Origin: Trochalopteron elliotii
Taxonomy: Eukaryota; Chordata; Aves; Passeriformes; Leiothrichidae
Assembly (NCBI GenBank): GCA_024734555.1
Contig: JANPWX010019815.1
Span: 1,814,359 to 1,878,358 of the forward strand
Direction of reading: 5' to 3'
DNA length: 64,000 bases
Below are positions 14,491 through 27,616 of this stretch, in pieces; within the stretch, counting starts at the first letter, position 1, and each line of letters opens with the position of its first letter. The notes below the pieces were generated by a model. The model was not told where the DNA came from and searched no databases. It saw nothing but the letters and a program-made list of their open reading frames with translations. A program made the translations under genes and the position numbers.

Positions 14491-17400
14491 TTAATAGATG
14501 ATTCTTACGATTCAAGTTGAAAATTGTCAGGTCAACTCTTAAGAAAAATTGAGGAAGAAAAAATCTTGTATGCATGTCTCTTTTTTCTCTCACATTAGTA
14601 TATATGTAGTGAAAGTTCATGGAAAAGTATTTTATTTAATTCCAAAGTGGGATAAGTCTTCCACCTGTTTTCTGTGCTAGTATATGTAAGCAAGGTTATT
14701 TATATTTGTCAGTTGCAGAGCCATTCATTCCAATCATTGTTCCCTCAACCATTTTGTGTTTAGGTTTATAACATGAAGTATGTTGCCTGAACTTTACATC
14801 TTAGACATGCCACTTCACCACGCATGGGATAACAATATTGCTTTAGATATCAGATTTAGGTATCTTTGTGTCTAGCCTTCGCATAAAAATTTTTTCTTGC
14901 TTAGTTACCTGCCCTTTTTTGTTGCAGAATTCATTTGCATGAGATGTGATTGTTTATAAAGAGATGAGTAAGGAATATCTCATTTATCTTGCTGCTTAAT
15001 AAGGGATGCCAATATTGATGTTTTTAAAACTTCCATTGTATTGTTGCTCTATGGAAGGACTGACTAAATTTTAACTTCCAGGAATGAATGTTGTAAAGTT
15101 TGGCTATTGAGTAACTTAAATATTTTGCCAAAATTGTTATGGTAATATTATATCACCCCATTTCACATGTATTTGGCAATATCTTAACTTGATGACATTG
15201 GGTAAGTTTAGTGTTAAAGAAAAAACATGAACCTAGGGAAGGAGGTTTAAAAGGTATCTTCTGATATATTTTTGTCTGTTAACTGAAGATGTTTTGTATT
15301 AGTGGGGAACTTCTTTGTGGTTTCTTCTCCATCTTCCTGGTCACCAACCTTAAAGGCAATAAAATTTTTGTGTTACAGTGGCACTTTTTGATAGCGAGGA
15401 CCTGCAGAATGCTTGTGTTGCTTTTACGCCTTGAATACATGAGTGTCACTATGAACAATGATATCTTTTATCAAAAATCATGCAGGCTAAGGAAAGACAA
15501 AGTATGGCTTAAAATTTCTAAAGGCAAAACAGTGACAGAAAGACACATCTGGGAAGAGTAAAGGTAAGATTCTTGCAAAGCCAACAGCAGATTAGAGCAG
15601 AAACTTCAGAGCCATAGAGGTTTCAACAGTCATGATGCAGCTACTGTCCTACAGCCCTGGAAAGAGTCTTTGGCGGGTAGAAACTGTGAGAAACATTGTG
15701 TCTGGAGTGTTAGAGGAGAAATTTTTAAGACAGTCTTTTTTCAGAGATTATGGAAGTTGTTTACAAGGCTTAAGGGCCATTTTTGCAATCCATATATAAT
15801 TTCAATTCTGATGGATTAGCTATTTCTACAGAAATAGAGTTTGGATAATTGTCTGCTCTATGGTATATACAGATTTCTCTGTATAGGCAAAGCACTCCAG
15901 CAGCTGTCACATTTTAGGCCGCAAATCCAGCCCTTCATGTCTGTTCTCTTTGTGGCTTTGGATGATGACTGTTTCTTGTGGGAAGGCACGGGGAGTTTCT
16001 TGTTCTTAGGACAGTGGAAAAAGTAGGTTGCCATTAGACAGAGAATACATCATATATTCATGAACAGAAGTTTTTTGAGGATTACTGGTAAATAGTATAA
16101 ACCCATAGCACTTAATACAGTACAAATTATTCTTAATATATTCCCATTTTGGAAGAATATGCCCTCTAAAGGACATAATTTTTCTGGTAGCTTTTTAAAA
16201 TGAAAACTGTAAATTCTGTTATTAAGAATTCTTATTTAAATTCTTGCTTGGTAGTAGTGAGAAGCAATGAATAGCGATAACTGCTATGAAAAAGAAACTT
16301 CGCCTTGGTTTTGGAAAACACGTGTGAGGGCTTTTTGCATGTGTGTTATAAAGCAGTGTCATTCACTATAGGGATATGTTTTCCCCACTTTTAGTTCGGT
16401 GGTGGTGGTCCAGTTCACTTCCATACTCAGAAAGTCTGGGCTTTGAGATGTTAGGCAGCTCTGTAACACAGAGTATTTTCTGTTGCTGGCTCCTTCCATC
16501 AATAAATGCCAGTTTCTCCCGTTCTACTGGTAATGTTAGTTCAGTGAGAGAACACAGACACTGAAATAGCCAGTTGACTTGAAAGTAAGTATTTTGGTCA
16601 CTGTTAAAGCTTTAAAACAGGTGACATTTTGACTAAATATGTTTTTAAGGGGAAATTGTCACTTTTGCAAATCAAAAAGGGATAATATTGCTTACCTAGC
16701 TCTGCTTATATTTGGACGTAAGCTTTTATTATTAGCCCTCAAAGCTCACTCCATAAGCCCTTAAATTTAAGTGCATTTGGGCTGCACTGTGTTAACTTGA
16801 AAGCATCACTTCAATTCAAGTCAGCCTAGACATCAAATATCTTGCCAGCTGCCAGAATCTGCAATGTAGTAAAAAAAAAAATTTAAAAAATCCTCTCTTA
16901 AAATCAGATGCAAGGTTGTACTGCATCATTTGTTACTTTAGGAATTTATGTGTAGCCTATCAGACTTCATGGCAGAGAAATGCATTGAATAGTGACCATT
17001 CCCAATCTTGCTGCAAAAATTTTGCTACTGTGCTTTTCTGTGCAAGTCAGTATTTGATCTTAAGACACCTTATAGAAGGAAAGCAGAGAAACATGATTCT
17101 TCCTATTATTTTGTGTTACATATGTCAAATAAAAATATATCTGTAGGATGTTTGTTATTTTGTCTCATTTTGTATGGTTTTTTAATTGATTTTCTTTAAA
17201 GCTGTTATAGTGAGATAGTTTTTTCAGTATACTGGCTGATCATAAAAAGGCTTAATACCTAGAGTTTTCAACATTAGAAGTACCTTGTGGAAGAAGTATA
17301 GCACTGCTTTGTTTTTCAGTGTTAGTTCTGGTAAGGACATCTGAAATGTTAATTTAAAAATACTGTAGTTATCTTCATGTCTGTGTAGAGACTGATGACT

Positions 17401-20400
17401 GTAGTAGGGAAATTCATTTGGTTTTCATTTATGAGAAATACCAGATCTGTTTTTATTTGCCACTAATTTCAGGAGTGTTAAAATTTGATGTCAACAAGTT
17501 CTTAAACTTACCAATACAAGGCAGAAGAAAATCTTTAATTTTAGAAAGGGATTGTGTTGATCCTCTGTTTAACCTTACTGCTTTCTAAAATTGGCAATTG
17601 TCCTTGACTGTACTCTAACATGAAATATTTTGAATAGTAGAAATGTACCTGTTAATTCCACAATGTCAGGTAGCATATTTAGTGTACCTTTGGTAGCTGG
17701 GCTTCAGAGACATTTGTTAAAGATTTTTATGAAAAGATCTACATGAAGTGATCCTTACAGATTTTATATTCCAGATCAGTCTATGCAAACATGCTGAACA
17801 GAAGAAAGTCCTTCAGCATATTTCAGAGCACTGTAACGAATCTCATCTAGCCCTTCTTCTCTACTACATTTGTAAAGAAAACAGTCAGGAGGAGATTGTG
17901 TTACTTACTGTAGAATTGCATTGTCAAGATTTTTCATCTGCAAGCAATGTAAATGTATAATATTTTAGAAAGTAGAATTATTAAATGCAATTTGCTAGGT
18001 AATATTGTATTTGTGTGGATAGTACAGCCTGATTTGTTCTCAGTCATCCATTTCTGTGATTTAAGCATGACTGTAGAGGCCTCTGTCGTGCAGAGTATAA
18101 TTGTGCCAGATTAAAAAGCTGTGGGAACTTTGACAGTGATAGCTGGGTAGAATGAAAACAACAGAGCTGAGTAGAGGAATCAAATAAAGTTCATTGAAAT
18201 GATGTAATGCACTCCAAGCTTTTACTGGAAATTTTCAAAATCTTTTAAACTTTCAGGGAGAGCCTGTGGTTAAATTTGCTTAAATAAATTCTTTCTTTTA
18301 TCAGTTGGTCTGCAGGAATAATGAAAGAACTTTATTTCTGACCTGCTGTACTAAAACAACATAAATTCTTGCTTTATAGAATAACTATTTTTCTGTCTTC
18401 ACAAGAAGACATAATTTAATTGCTCAATCATTTTCTAGTTTTATTCTGCATAATTTTATTTAGATTTCAGATTGGATAAAGTAAATATGGAGATGTATAC
18501 AAAATAGAAGTCTATGTGGTTGAATAACATTTCCTGTTTTTTCTACTCTAAATTTAGGCTTTTATCACTGTGGAGTTAAGCTTATCATCCATGGAGTGGA
18601 TCATGTAGATGTGATGATAAGGAAGCCTTAATATTAGCTCTTAAATTGTGATGTTAACCTGGTGATTAATTTTTAAAAGTATTTGTTTCTTTGGAATACT
18701 ATATTCTTTCAAGTAATTCTTCCCTCTAGCATATTTTTTTATTGTTAACAAATTGAAAAAAAACCCTTTAGTATATTTTAAGATTTATTGAAATGTATGT
18801 CTGAGAAAGCCTGCTGTTTTGCATGAATTCCAACAACCTTAAAATAAACAAATTCCCCAGAAAATTTATCTTAGCTCTCAGTTGTATATCCACTGCACAG
18901 TTTAGTGATATCTGTAGTTGCAAATGTATTCTTAGCAAATGTGAAAGGAATCTCAGTTCTAATGTCCTCCCAATTACTAGAATATAATTTTAAATTTTCC
19001 ACTTCCCTCCATTTCAAATTAGTTATTCACAACCTCCCACTATTATCTCTTCAGGAAAAAGTGATCTCATGATGCTGCTACAATGGCCTAAGAATTTACA
19101 GAAAAACATCAAGAAAGTTGTAGACGTTATTTCAAATTTTGGCCTTAACTTATACCATTTGTCATTCAATATTGTAACTCCTGTAATCTTTAAATTAATC
19201 CCTTATCCACAGCTGAGAAAACAGAGAGAGGAATGTTTTCACTGAGTAAAACTGCAGAAGATTTGTTCTGCTGGCTTCAACATTAATCAATGGGAATCAA
19301 GTGGAATTTTCATTAGTGGAAACTGTTTCCTTATCTATTTATTTTTCTTTGAAATATAAACAGCAAGAAGAGAAGGCATTCATCACTAATTATCCTATAA
19401 TGACATTCCAGTGTCATCTGAAATGATCATATTAACCAGTAGTACAGAGATACTGTACAAATAAGCTTACATCTAGAAAGAGTTCAGCTTTGAAACAAAA
19501 AATGACTCCTTTTTACTTTAAACCTACATTTAATAGAATTTTTCATTCTTATGAAGAGAATGCAGAATGAGCAGAAAAATAACAAATGTAACTAGATTTG
19601 TGTTCACTGAGTGAATCGAATTGTCCATGGTTTTAAGTGACATATACACATATATTTGTGCATGTTTCTCTTTGTCTACCAATAATAAAGGAAATGCAAA
19701 GCAGATAACAACTGTGTAAACAGTTAGTAAAGATTTAGTAGAACGTACTGAAAGAGCAGTCTCTGTTCTACTAAGTTGTTAAATATAAGTGAAGATGATC
19801 GTCTCCAACACATACTGCAAATCAGAAAGCTATTTTAGGTTTTTAATTGCTTGATGGTTTGTTTTGTTCTTATTGTTGCAACAGGAAAAAAACTATGGTT
19901 TTAAAGGCAGAGCCAATTTTTCTGATACCATTTGCAATACAGTGCATGTCATGCAATTTCCAGTGTTATATCCAAGTACTTTTTTTACCTGGACACAGGA
20001 AATGTATAGTACTTAGGAATGTGTAGATGGCACAAAGGATAGCACATAATGAGTGACTGCTGTGGTTAACCCCAGCCACTGAAACCAAAAGAGTGACCCA
20101 AGTGTTTGCAGTGTGAAACTTAATTTTAATTTCTGTGCCATAGTTCTTTCCTTATAAGAGAGACAATTATCAACTTTTTCTCATAACACACACTAAAAAT
20201 TGGTGAATTTCTCCATTGTACTTGCTGGGAAAAATTTGGTGTAGATTAATTGATATAGTGTTTTGAAAAGTAATTTTAAATCACCTACTGAATATGATTA
20301 TAAATATAAAGAATCCATTCCCATGTTGATAAACAATATGAATTTTCATCCTCTGACTCTTACCACTCACAGGCTGAATCCCTTCAACAGTGGTGTTGCC

Positions 20401-21178
20401 TTGTAAAGGGGCTAGATTTCTTTGTCTCCAGATGTCTCCATTGTACATAAAGATACATATCATGCCTCTTCTTCGCCCGTACATCCCTTCTCTTCCTTTT
20501 GTTTTACTAATAACAGATTACTCGATAATTCAAGCTAGGCAACAAAGCTGTAGTGCCTCAGAGGAAGCTGATGAGTGAATTCAGAGAAAAAAAAAAAAAA
20601 GGAAATTTGGGAGCTGGAGCAGGTTGTGAAGAAAGATAAGAACCCTCCATGAAGGAGCTGCTTGAGCTACATAGCACAGGAAACAGACCTGTTGCTGCAT
20701 ATTCCCAGACACCTGAGAAGGGAAAAATACTTGTCACAGATTTGCTCACAGAGTGAACTGTGGCTTGACAATATCTCAGGCCTCTTGTGTAACCTACACT
20801 GGGACTTTACCCTCTGCTGTTGGTTTTTGGTTTGTGGCTCTTTTAATCTGATTTTATTGGTTTTTCTTCAAAACCTCACTATTATTTGGCATGTGTGAAA
20901 TATCATTTGAGTTTCTTTTGTAAGGTGTACAGTAGCATAAGTGTACCCTGAATGCAACTGTGGGTACTCAACCAGTATTCATTTTACAAAGGTAAGATGC
21001 CCCTCAGTATGTAAAATGTGTGAACATTACTGATATATTTTAAAGCATGGCAACCCTAGTTTCTAGGTTATCAACTTCTGAGTGCAGTTGGCAGTCTTAC
21101 TACTTGAAATTGATGTTTTACCAGAAGATAAATTATAATGAGTTTGAAACATGAACAGGAACAGGAAACATGAGCAGT
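14491..21178. other. Unique AT-rich DNA, no gene supported
   Basis: No supported gene. An A-run lies at about 20587-20600. A splice-like open segment at 17733-17957 is listed as a weak finding only. An isolated hairpin-like inverted repeat lies at 18581-18621. Confidence 0.5.
18581..18621. repeat. Inverted repeat, 9-bp arms
   Basis: CTTATCATC at 18581-18589 is the exact reverse complement of GATGATAAG at 18613-18621, with a 23-base spacer. Partly matching flanks (AGGCTT on the left, AAGCCT-type on the right) could extend the fold imperfectly. No function is assigned. Confidence 0.5.
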
Positions 21179-21225
21179 GGTGGGGGGTTGTTTTGTTTTG
21201 GTTGTTGTTTGTTTGCTTGTGGGAC
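21179..21225 (+). repeat. T/G-rich low-complexity tract
   Basis: An irregular GGGG/TTTTG/TTG run just upstream of the CR1 fragment. It resembles the other T/G tracts in the window and is not part of the CR1 match. Confidence 0.7.
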
Positions 21226-21239
21226 AGGTTTGGTGGAGG

Positions 21240-21618
21240 TGCGAGTTGGCTTTTGAGTTGTTTAGTCCAGAGGAGAGAAGACTGAGTGGGGAGCTCATTA
21301 GTGAATATAAATGTCTCAAAGGTGGATGCCAAAAAGATGGTGCCAGACTCTTTTCAGTGGTGTACAGTGACAGGATGAGGAGCAATGGCCATAACCAAAA
21401 CACAAGAAGTTCCACCTCAACTTCTTTGCACTGAGAATGTCAGAGCACTGGAATAGCTGCCTTGGCAGGTCATGGAGTCTCCCTCTCTGGAGACATTCAA
21501 GACCCATCTGGACACGTTCCTGTGTCATCTGTTCTAGATGACCCTGCCTTGGCAGTTATGTTGGACTAGATGATTTCCAGACTAGATGATCTCTAACTAT
21601 ACTATGATTCTGTGAAAT
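21240..21618 (+). mobile_element. CR1 LINE fragment, 3' end, 5'-truncated
   Basis: This is the 3' end of a CR1 (chicken repeat 1) non-LTR retrotransposon in plus orientation. In order it shows the stretch recalling the end of the reverse-transcriptase ORF (FSPEERRLSGE-type text near 21255), the segment around 'CTCTTTTCAGTGGTG', the region before the stop, the 'GGACTAGATGAT' motif, and a terminal ACTATGATTCTGTGA motif. Full-length CR1 is several kb, so only about the last 380 bases remain. This is the usual product of incomplete target-primed reverse transcription. Frameshifts and substitutions make it non-coding. A 16-base segment near the 3' end is tandemly duplicated (21564-21595). Confidence 0.92.
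21564..21595 (+). repeat. 16-bp tandem duplication inside CR1 3' end
   Basis: Two adjacent near-identical 16-base units both start with GACTAGATGAT (21564-21579 and 21580-21595). The second unit corresponds to the normal CR1 sequence, so the extra copy looks like a local slippage duplication. Confidence 0.85.
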
Positions 21619-24600
21619 TGTTTGCCTGTAAGCTTATTTTCCCAGCATTTTGGAAACTCAGGTCAGTGTAATTCTCTTGCTGCTTTCCCTTGATGTTGTG
21701 AAATTAATCCGTTGCTTTATATGGTATTTTGTGCTTCCTCTGTTACCATAATCTGTAACCTCTTCAGTTACTTCCCTGTGAATTCTTTTCTTTGCTCTCC
21801 TATCTTCTGCTACTAGGGTTAATCTCATATTTTAATACTTATCTTGTTATAAGGATTATGTTATTAACTTTGCTATAATCTATGAATTATGTTATCTTGA
21901 ACACTTTTGTCAGTAAGCATCAACAGAAGACTGGGAATTACAGCTGGGGCTGAAAATTCAGTATTTATTCAGTATCTCAAATCTTAGCTTACTTTCTTCA
22001 CAGGTAAGAACTTCCCCATAAAGCTTTCAAGTTATACAGTAGTAACTGCTTACTTATATCTTGATATAACTAACCGTAAAACCTTATTACATGTATTAAT
22101 TAAAGCTCAATTAAATGTCTACAGACAATGTCTGTTTCCTTGTGAAGACAAGTAGATGGTGCAGTGCAGAACCTTGCTGCCAGATGTTAAAGAGAAACCA
22201 CTTTCCAAGGTTTTTCAGATCCAATAGTTTTCATGTTGACTTCACATGTTGACTACCTGAGAACTAGATTTTATATAATTTATAGATTTTTATATTCCAA
22301 TTTAGTACAAAAACTTTACTTCATGATTTATTTTCCAAATTATTTGAATGCATACAATCCACAAGCATTTTATTTTTAGTAGTTGTCTCTTATTAGTACC
22401 GTCTAGTTTTCTGCACATAGTGAGGAAAAGGTATTTCCCTGTATGTACCTTATTGTATTATCCTTGTCAAACTTACTCAAATAGTGGATCTCATCTTCAT
22501 GTCCTCCTTTCTTTGAGAATGTGATGCATTAGAGGAACTGGGTGGGGGGAAATCCTGAAACACATCGGCCTGTGTGCTGTTGGAAGCAATTCTGAATTGC
22601 CAGATGAGGAAGAAATGCAGAGACAGAGAAAGTTGCATGCAGAAGGTTATGTTAAGACAAAGTTTTTGTAAAGTCTGATATGAAAGGAAATATGAATTTG
22701 GGCACTGTTCTATTTTTAAAAATTTAATAAAAGATTATGATAAAAGAAAAATTATGTTTATACTTCAGGATTGCAATCTATCCCTTTAATTCCCTCCTGT
22801 GTTCCCCAGCTTCTAGTAGTATTGTGATATTTTAGTCTTCAGTACATTTTACACTTGTAACAGTAATAAGACACATGTACACTGTGAATTCATTAGGGAA
22901 AAGGACATCAAAGTCTTTAATCGAATTTTCTGTATAAAAATAAATTCTCTTAAAACTCATATATTTCTTTAGTTTTTATCTTTTTTTCATCTGTGACTTC
23001 CTTTTGCACAAATTCTTTCAATTAGACATTTAAATATACATGTACCAATTCTGCAGCCTAGTTCAGTGCTCTGTTTCTCTGCATTACACCCAACTCATTT
23101 TGGATATTTACTAACATTTGTCTGTTTAGTGACTTCATGCTAGAACAATAAGAATTTTTAAGCTGCAAAATTACCAGATTAAGATAAAGTACTCTTCTGG
23201 TAACAAAATATGTCAGAATTTGAGTTTTAACACTTTGTAGTACACACCTGTAAAAAACTTGTCCTTTTTATTGTTTTTTTTTTTTTTTCCTCCTCTTTTT
23301 GATTGGCAAAGTGTTTAAAAAATACAGAAGAAGTTTATAGATGGAAATACACCTTTGGGAAACACAGGTCAAGGACAGCTGTATTACATGGTAACAGACA
23401 TGAAGGGTTACATGTGACCTAATTTTTACTCACCTGATTATTAACCTGTGACAGTTAATTAGAAACACTCCTATAATTATTTTTTTAGTCTCTGCTTATT
23501 TTATTTTTTTTAAGACTTCAGATGTTACCCAACTCAACCAACCAATAACCCACAAACCCCAAACCTAAATGTTAGACTTTCCCAATTGCTTTTGAACTGA
23601 TTGTGCTTTTCATACTCATCTAGGACACTCAATGTGTTGCTTTAATCAAACCTTGCTGTAATGCTTTTATGGGTAAAAATTTAAAAGAGCTTATTCTTCA
23701 GGGATTTTATCATTATTGCCTTATTCTAATGTAGGTCTAGTTTAGGCAATGATGCACTTATGTATGTGTTTAAATAAGAGTTCTGAGTTTTGCTGCATTC
23801 AAAGTACCATTTTTGAATAAACAGTCTTCATGACTTTAGATAGTTTGTTTTCTGGGGTCGTCTACCTGTTAAGCAGAACATACAGTGAAATAAAGCTTCC
23901 AAAATATATAGGGTTTAACTACAGTTTTTTTGCATGGTGTAAAATCGCTGTACAATCTCAGGAAGGTAGATGTCAGGCAAGTGGAATAACCCTCAAGGAA
24001 TCGTTCTTTACCCTTCCATGTTATGTATGTGTCACAATTGTAATGAGGTGTTTCTATGTATTATTTCTGCATGCCAGTCTAATGTGATTGTCTTCTGTGT
24101 TGAAAACACTTTATGAGAGAAAATTCACTGTAAATAAATGTAACAGACTTTCAAAAATCAACCTCAGTCTATGGCAATATTGGAACCATAGATTAAAAAT
24201 AATACATTGCAAATAATTCTTATAGGGGATTTAAAAATATTTTCTGGCAGTAGAACTATCAAGTGTCAAATCTGAATTAAAAACAAAGAATTTCAGTTTG
24301 GATACTTTTCATTACCTTAATAAAATCTATGTGAATATATGATTTTTTTTTTTCTCTTTCTCCACCATAAATGAAGTTACTAAATTTTAGGGGATTTGTA
24401 GCAGCTGTAGTGATGCTTGAAGCCATTGTGCTGGCCAAAATACAAACTGGCTTGGCACACCATGAAAAGGCTGGAGATCAAACAAACAACAAAGAATTCT
24501 CTGTTTTAGGAGCAACTGAAGACAGTGCTGCATGCAGCAGCTACACTTGCGTATTTTCAGACTTGCAATAGGAATTGATGTGATATGGTCCATCTAACAT

Positions 24601-27125
24601 ACAATTTCTTCATTATAACACTGATGCCAAACAATGTTCTCCCACAATTCCATGTGGGTGACTTGCCTGTGACTGGTGGGTGTTGGGCAGGGACATGACT
24701 GGTGTTTTCAGCAGCACTTGTTCAATTCCCTCTTTCATTTTTTAATATTTTTCCCCTGATATTTCAGTTTTAATTATATCTGTAGTATTAATAAAAAAGG
24801 AAAAAAGGAGTATGGATATAAAGAATCAAAAATGTGAGTGGGTAGAAATAAATGGAAGAACTAATGGTTTGTCAGGTATCTGTCTTAATAGAATAAAATC
24901 TGGTAAAACTAAATATTAGCAATAGAATCCAACCAGGTAGCAATAACAGTGAAAATAGTCAAGGGTGCAGAGAACACCAGTAATCTGAAGCAAAGATTTG
25001 GAACTGAGAGAGTAGCCTTAGGACAGGAAAGACAACTGGTGAGAGTAGAGAGAATCCAATTAAGTGAGAGTTCGTCTAATGAATATAACAGAAAATAGTG
25101 CAAGATGAAACTACAATTAATTGCTGAAGTTAATGTCTTTAGATGTATTTAAATGGGATTAATTAGAGTAAAATACAGTTACATTCCTGTATGTAAACAT
25201 TTGGCGATGCATAAATACATGTCTGCTGCTGACACCTACCTTGTCTGTCTACATATATATGCCAGTCCAATAAGTCCATGCTCATTATCAAATAGATTCC
25301 TATTTATACCATTTGTCCTTCCATTCTCCTGTGAGATTATTTTACAGCTATCATAAACTGAATAGTGTAATATTTTACTGTTGTTTTAGCTCAAACAATA
25401 GTCAAACTCTCCAGATTGTAGGTTTCCATTTCTGAAAAAAAAGAAAAAAAAAAGACTTCTGGATTTTTAAAAAAATAAATGTAATACATATTTTCTGAAT
25501 GGAATTAAGTATCTTTTTCTTTTAAATGACATTACATCTTTACATTACATTGCCCAACAGGCTCTTCAAAACTCTTCAGCTTCTTCATATGGAAAATTTG
25601 TGTGGCTAATTTTGGTTTTAAACTAGTATTTTCATGCAGCATCAGCCCAAATGACCCTCATAGAGCTGGATTATATCTGTGGATGATTTAAGGGGGAGGA
25701 CACCTGGTCTTGAGATAATTGGTTGGAATATGGTTACAGAAAATTTTTAGGTTTTATGTGGCTACTTTGGCATTAAATTTGATTTGATTTGATAAAAAAT
25801 AATTGGTGGCATATGCTCACTGCCGCCTCACAGGGCACTGGAAGTATGCTTTAACTGTAGCAGGGCATAGGGGAGCCCATCCACAGCAGGACCTTATAGA
25901 GCTTGTTAAAAATCATTAGGTTTTATTCTGCCTTAGTAGTGCCATCCATGACAGCATGGTGCAGGGGAGGTTTGAGGGAGTGCTCTTGCACAAAACAAGA
26001 ATCATTTGATACATTCAGTGTCAAAAAAACACTAACCAGATGCAGATAGCTGTTACATGTTTTAGAATAGAAAAATTGGTAGATTCTAATGGAGTCATTA
26101 CTAACTTATATTACACACCAAACTGATAAGATTCCCTGTGAAGCACGTTGTGGCTGTCTTCTCTTGGGGTTCAGCCTGAGCTGTCACAGCCCCTCTCTGC
26201 AAACTTGAGATTGATAAAGTTATTCCTGAGAACTGCTTCTGAGGTGGAGTGCTGCTTGGTGTGAAAACATGGCCTAGCCTATGAAGGAGGCTGTTGTTAC
26301 CTAGGTTTTAAAGTTCATTCACCTGGGCACCACACAGCACAGTGTTGATAAGAACTAGCCCGTGCTGCTCTTGGGCGGTAGCGCTCTCTTCTGCTGCCAA
26401 AGTCTGCCTGTGCATGTGGTTGAACATCTACAACTGTACCAGCCACAGAACTTTCAGCTGAGCTCTACAGTTCTAGGAGCCACCATGGGACCAAATCAGC
26501 TTTCTATGCATGGAAGCCAAGACCTGGTTTTCCCTATATTATGTTTTGCACTTTGTTGCAGCCTGTAGTTCAGGATATCCATGTGGTTGGCGTATTATTG
26601 AGAGGCTCCTCCTATCTCTAGATTACTGTTTTGGGAGCTTGGCAGTGAGATACTTATTTAAGAAATAAATTTAAAAATTAAGTGCTTACTAGGGAAGTTT
26701 ATTGTCATTTCCACTGAAAACAATGGGTTTTTTAAAATGCAATATGTAACCCATGTTTTCCACCTATTAATTCTATATAAGGCAGTAATACCAGTCCTGT
26801 AAAAAAATATGCATAAAAACCTGATTAAACTGTAAATATTTACTAAAAAATATTATTTTTGCCCTTTGAGGGCTGTCTTTATTACATTTAGTGATTAAAA
26901 GTAATTCCTTCATGCTTTCAAAAAACATACACAACTTATTTTGATTTTCTTATTGTATTTTTTTGTTTAGTACAATGGAAATACTATTATATAATAATGA
27001 AGTTTTAGTTAAATAGATCTAGATTTATTTAATACCTGCAGTAACTCTATGGAGTCGCTGTGATTTTAATACATGTGAGACATGGAAGCCTGGTAAAGCT
27101 ATGTCAAGCCTAAAACTGTGGGAAA
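21619..27125. other. Unique AT-rich DNA, no gene supported
   Basis: No supported gene or recognisable transposon. It holds a T-run at about 23271-23288, an A/C-rich stretch at about 23526-23570, an A-rich stretch near 25436-25455, and a mildly GC-richer part at 26140-26560 with no identifiable content. Confidence 0.55.
23526..23570. repeat. A/C-rich low-complexity stretch
   Basis: An irregular run of A and C (CAACC, AACCC, AAACCCC units) on the plus strand. It is the opposite polarity to most of the T/G tracts in the window. Confidence 0.6.
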
Positions 27126-27600
27126 TGTTGAGGAATACACCTGGTGCAGGCAGCTCGTTTTGCAATTTCAGGACACAGATTGAGATGCAGGCTGAGTTCT
27201 GGGTGCGATCCCACAGAGACAGGAGGCTGTGAGCTGCTGACCCTTTGCACAGCCAAGCACAGGAGCCACCAGCCAGGGGAAAGGACACTGGAGACACAGC
27301 AGGAACCAAGGGCTCGGCGGGAAGAGCGAGGTTTGGGAGACTTGAGACTTGCACATGGCTTGGGCCAAGCCCAGGGCTTCCTTTGCTCAGGATCCTCCTT
27401 GGAGGCACCAGCTCAGGCTGTTTGTGTGTTACTGTGCTGTGAATAGACTGTTCTGTGGAATGAAACATCTGAGGCCCCGCCCTGTCTGTGGGAGTGGGGT
27501 GACTCAGGTGGGGCTGCCATGGGCTCAGTGCAGCCCTGCTTGGACAGGACTCAGGTCCCACCAGTGACAGCCTGACACTGGGACTAGACTGCCAGTCTCA
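27126..27600. other. Isolated GC-rich patch of unknown origin
   Basis: Base composition changes sharply from AT-rich flanks to a GC-rich block with scattered CpGs (for example at GGCTCGGCGGG and GGCCCCGCCC). It contains several overlapping open frames on both strands, the longest being 178 codons on the minus strand (27025-27561). None shows a domain, signal peptide or family I recognise, and open frames lengthen by chance in GC-rich DNA. An AP-1-type TGACTCA lies at 27500-27506, and a 7-bp inverted repeat (CCAGTCT/AGACTGG) at 27592-27616. It could be an unrecognised transposon, an old retrocopy or a regulatory patch. Confidence 0.5.
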
Positions 27601-27616
27601 TCAATGGGCAGACTGG

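Noticed and set aside
14363..14620. Minus-strand polyglutamine/asparagine open frame
   Set aside because: It is produced by the TTG triplet and T/G low-complexity tract. No flanking protein-like sequence exists.
19055..19245. Open segment after the acceptor-like CTCTTCAG at about 19054, reading SDLMMLLQWPKN and onward
   Set aside because: It runs about 60 codons to a stop with no donor or protein match I can name. Its phase does not fit the candidate segment at 17.8 kb.
20060..20130. Possible LTR remnant starting TGTGGTTAACCCCAGCC
   Set aside because: It resembles the start of a common avian LTR for only about 17 bases, then the similarity stops. Too short to call.
21900..22010. CAG|GTAAGA at 22004 as an exon end
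   Set aside because: The preceding sequence has stops in all three frames back to the nearest plausible acceptor, so it is probably a chance splice-site match.
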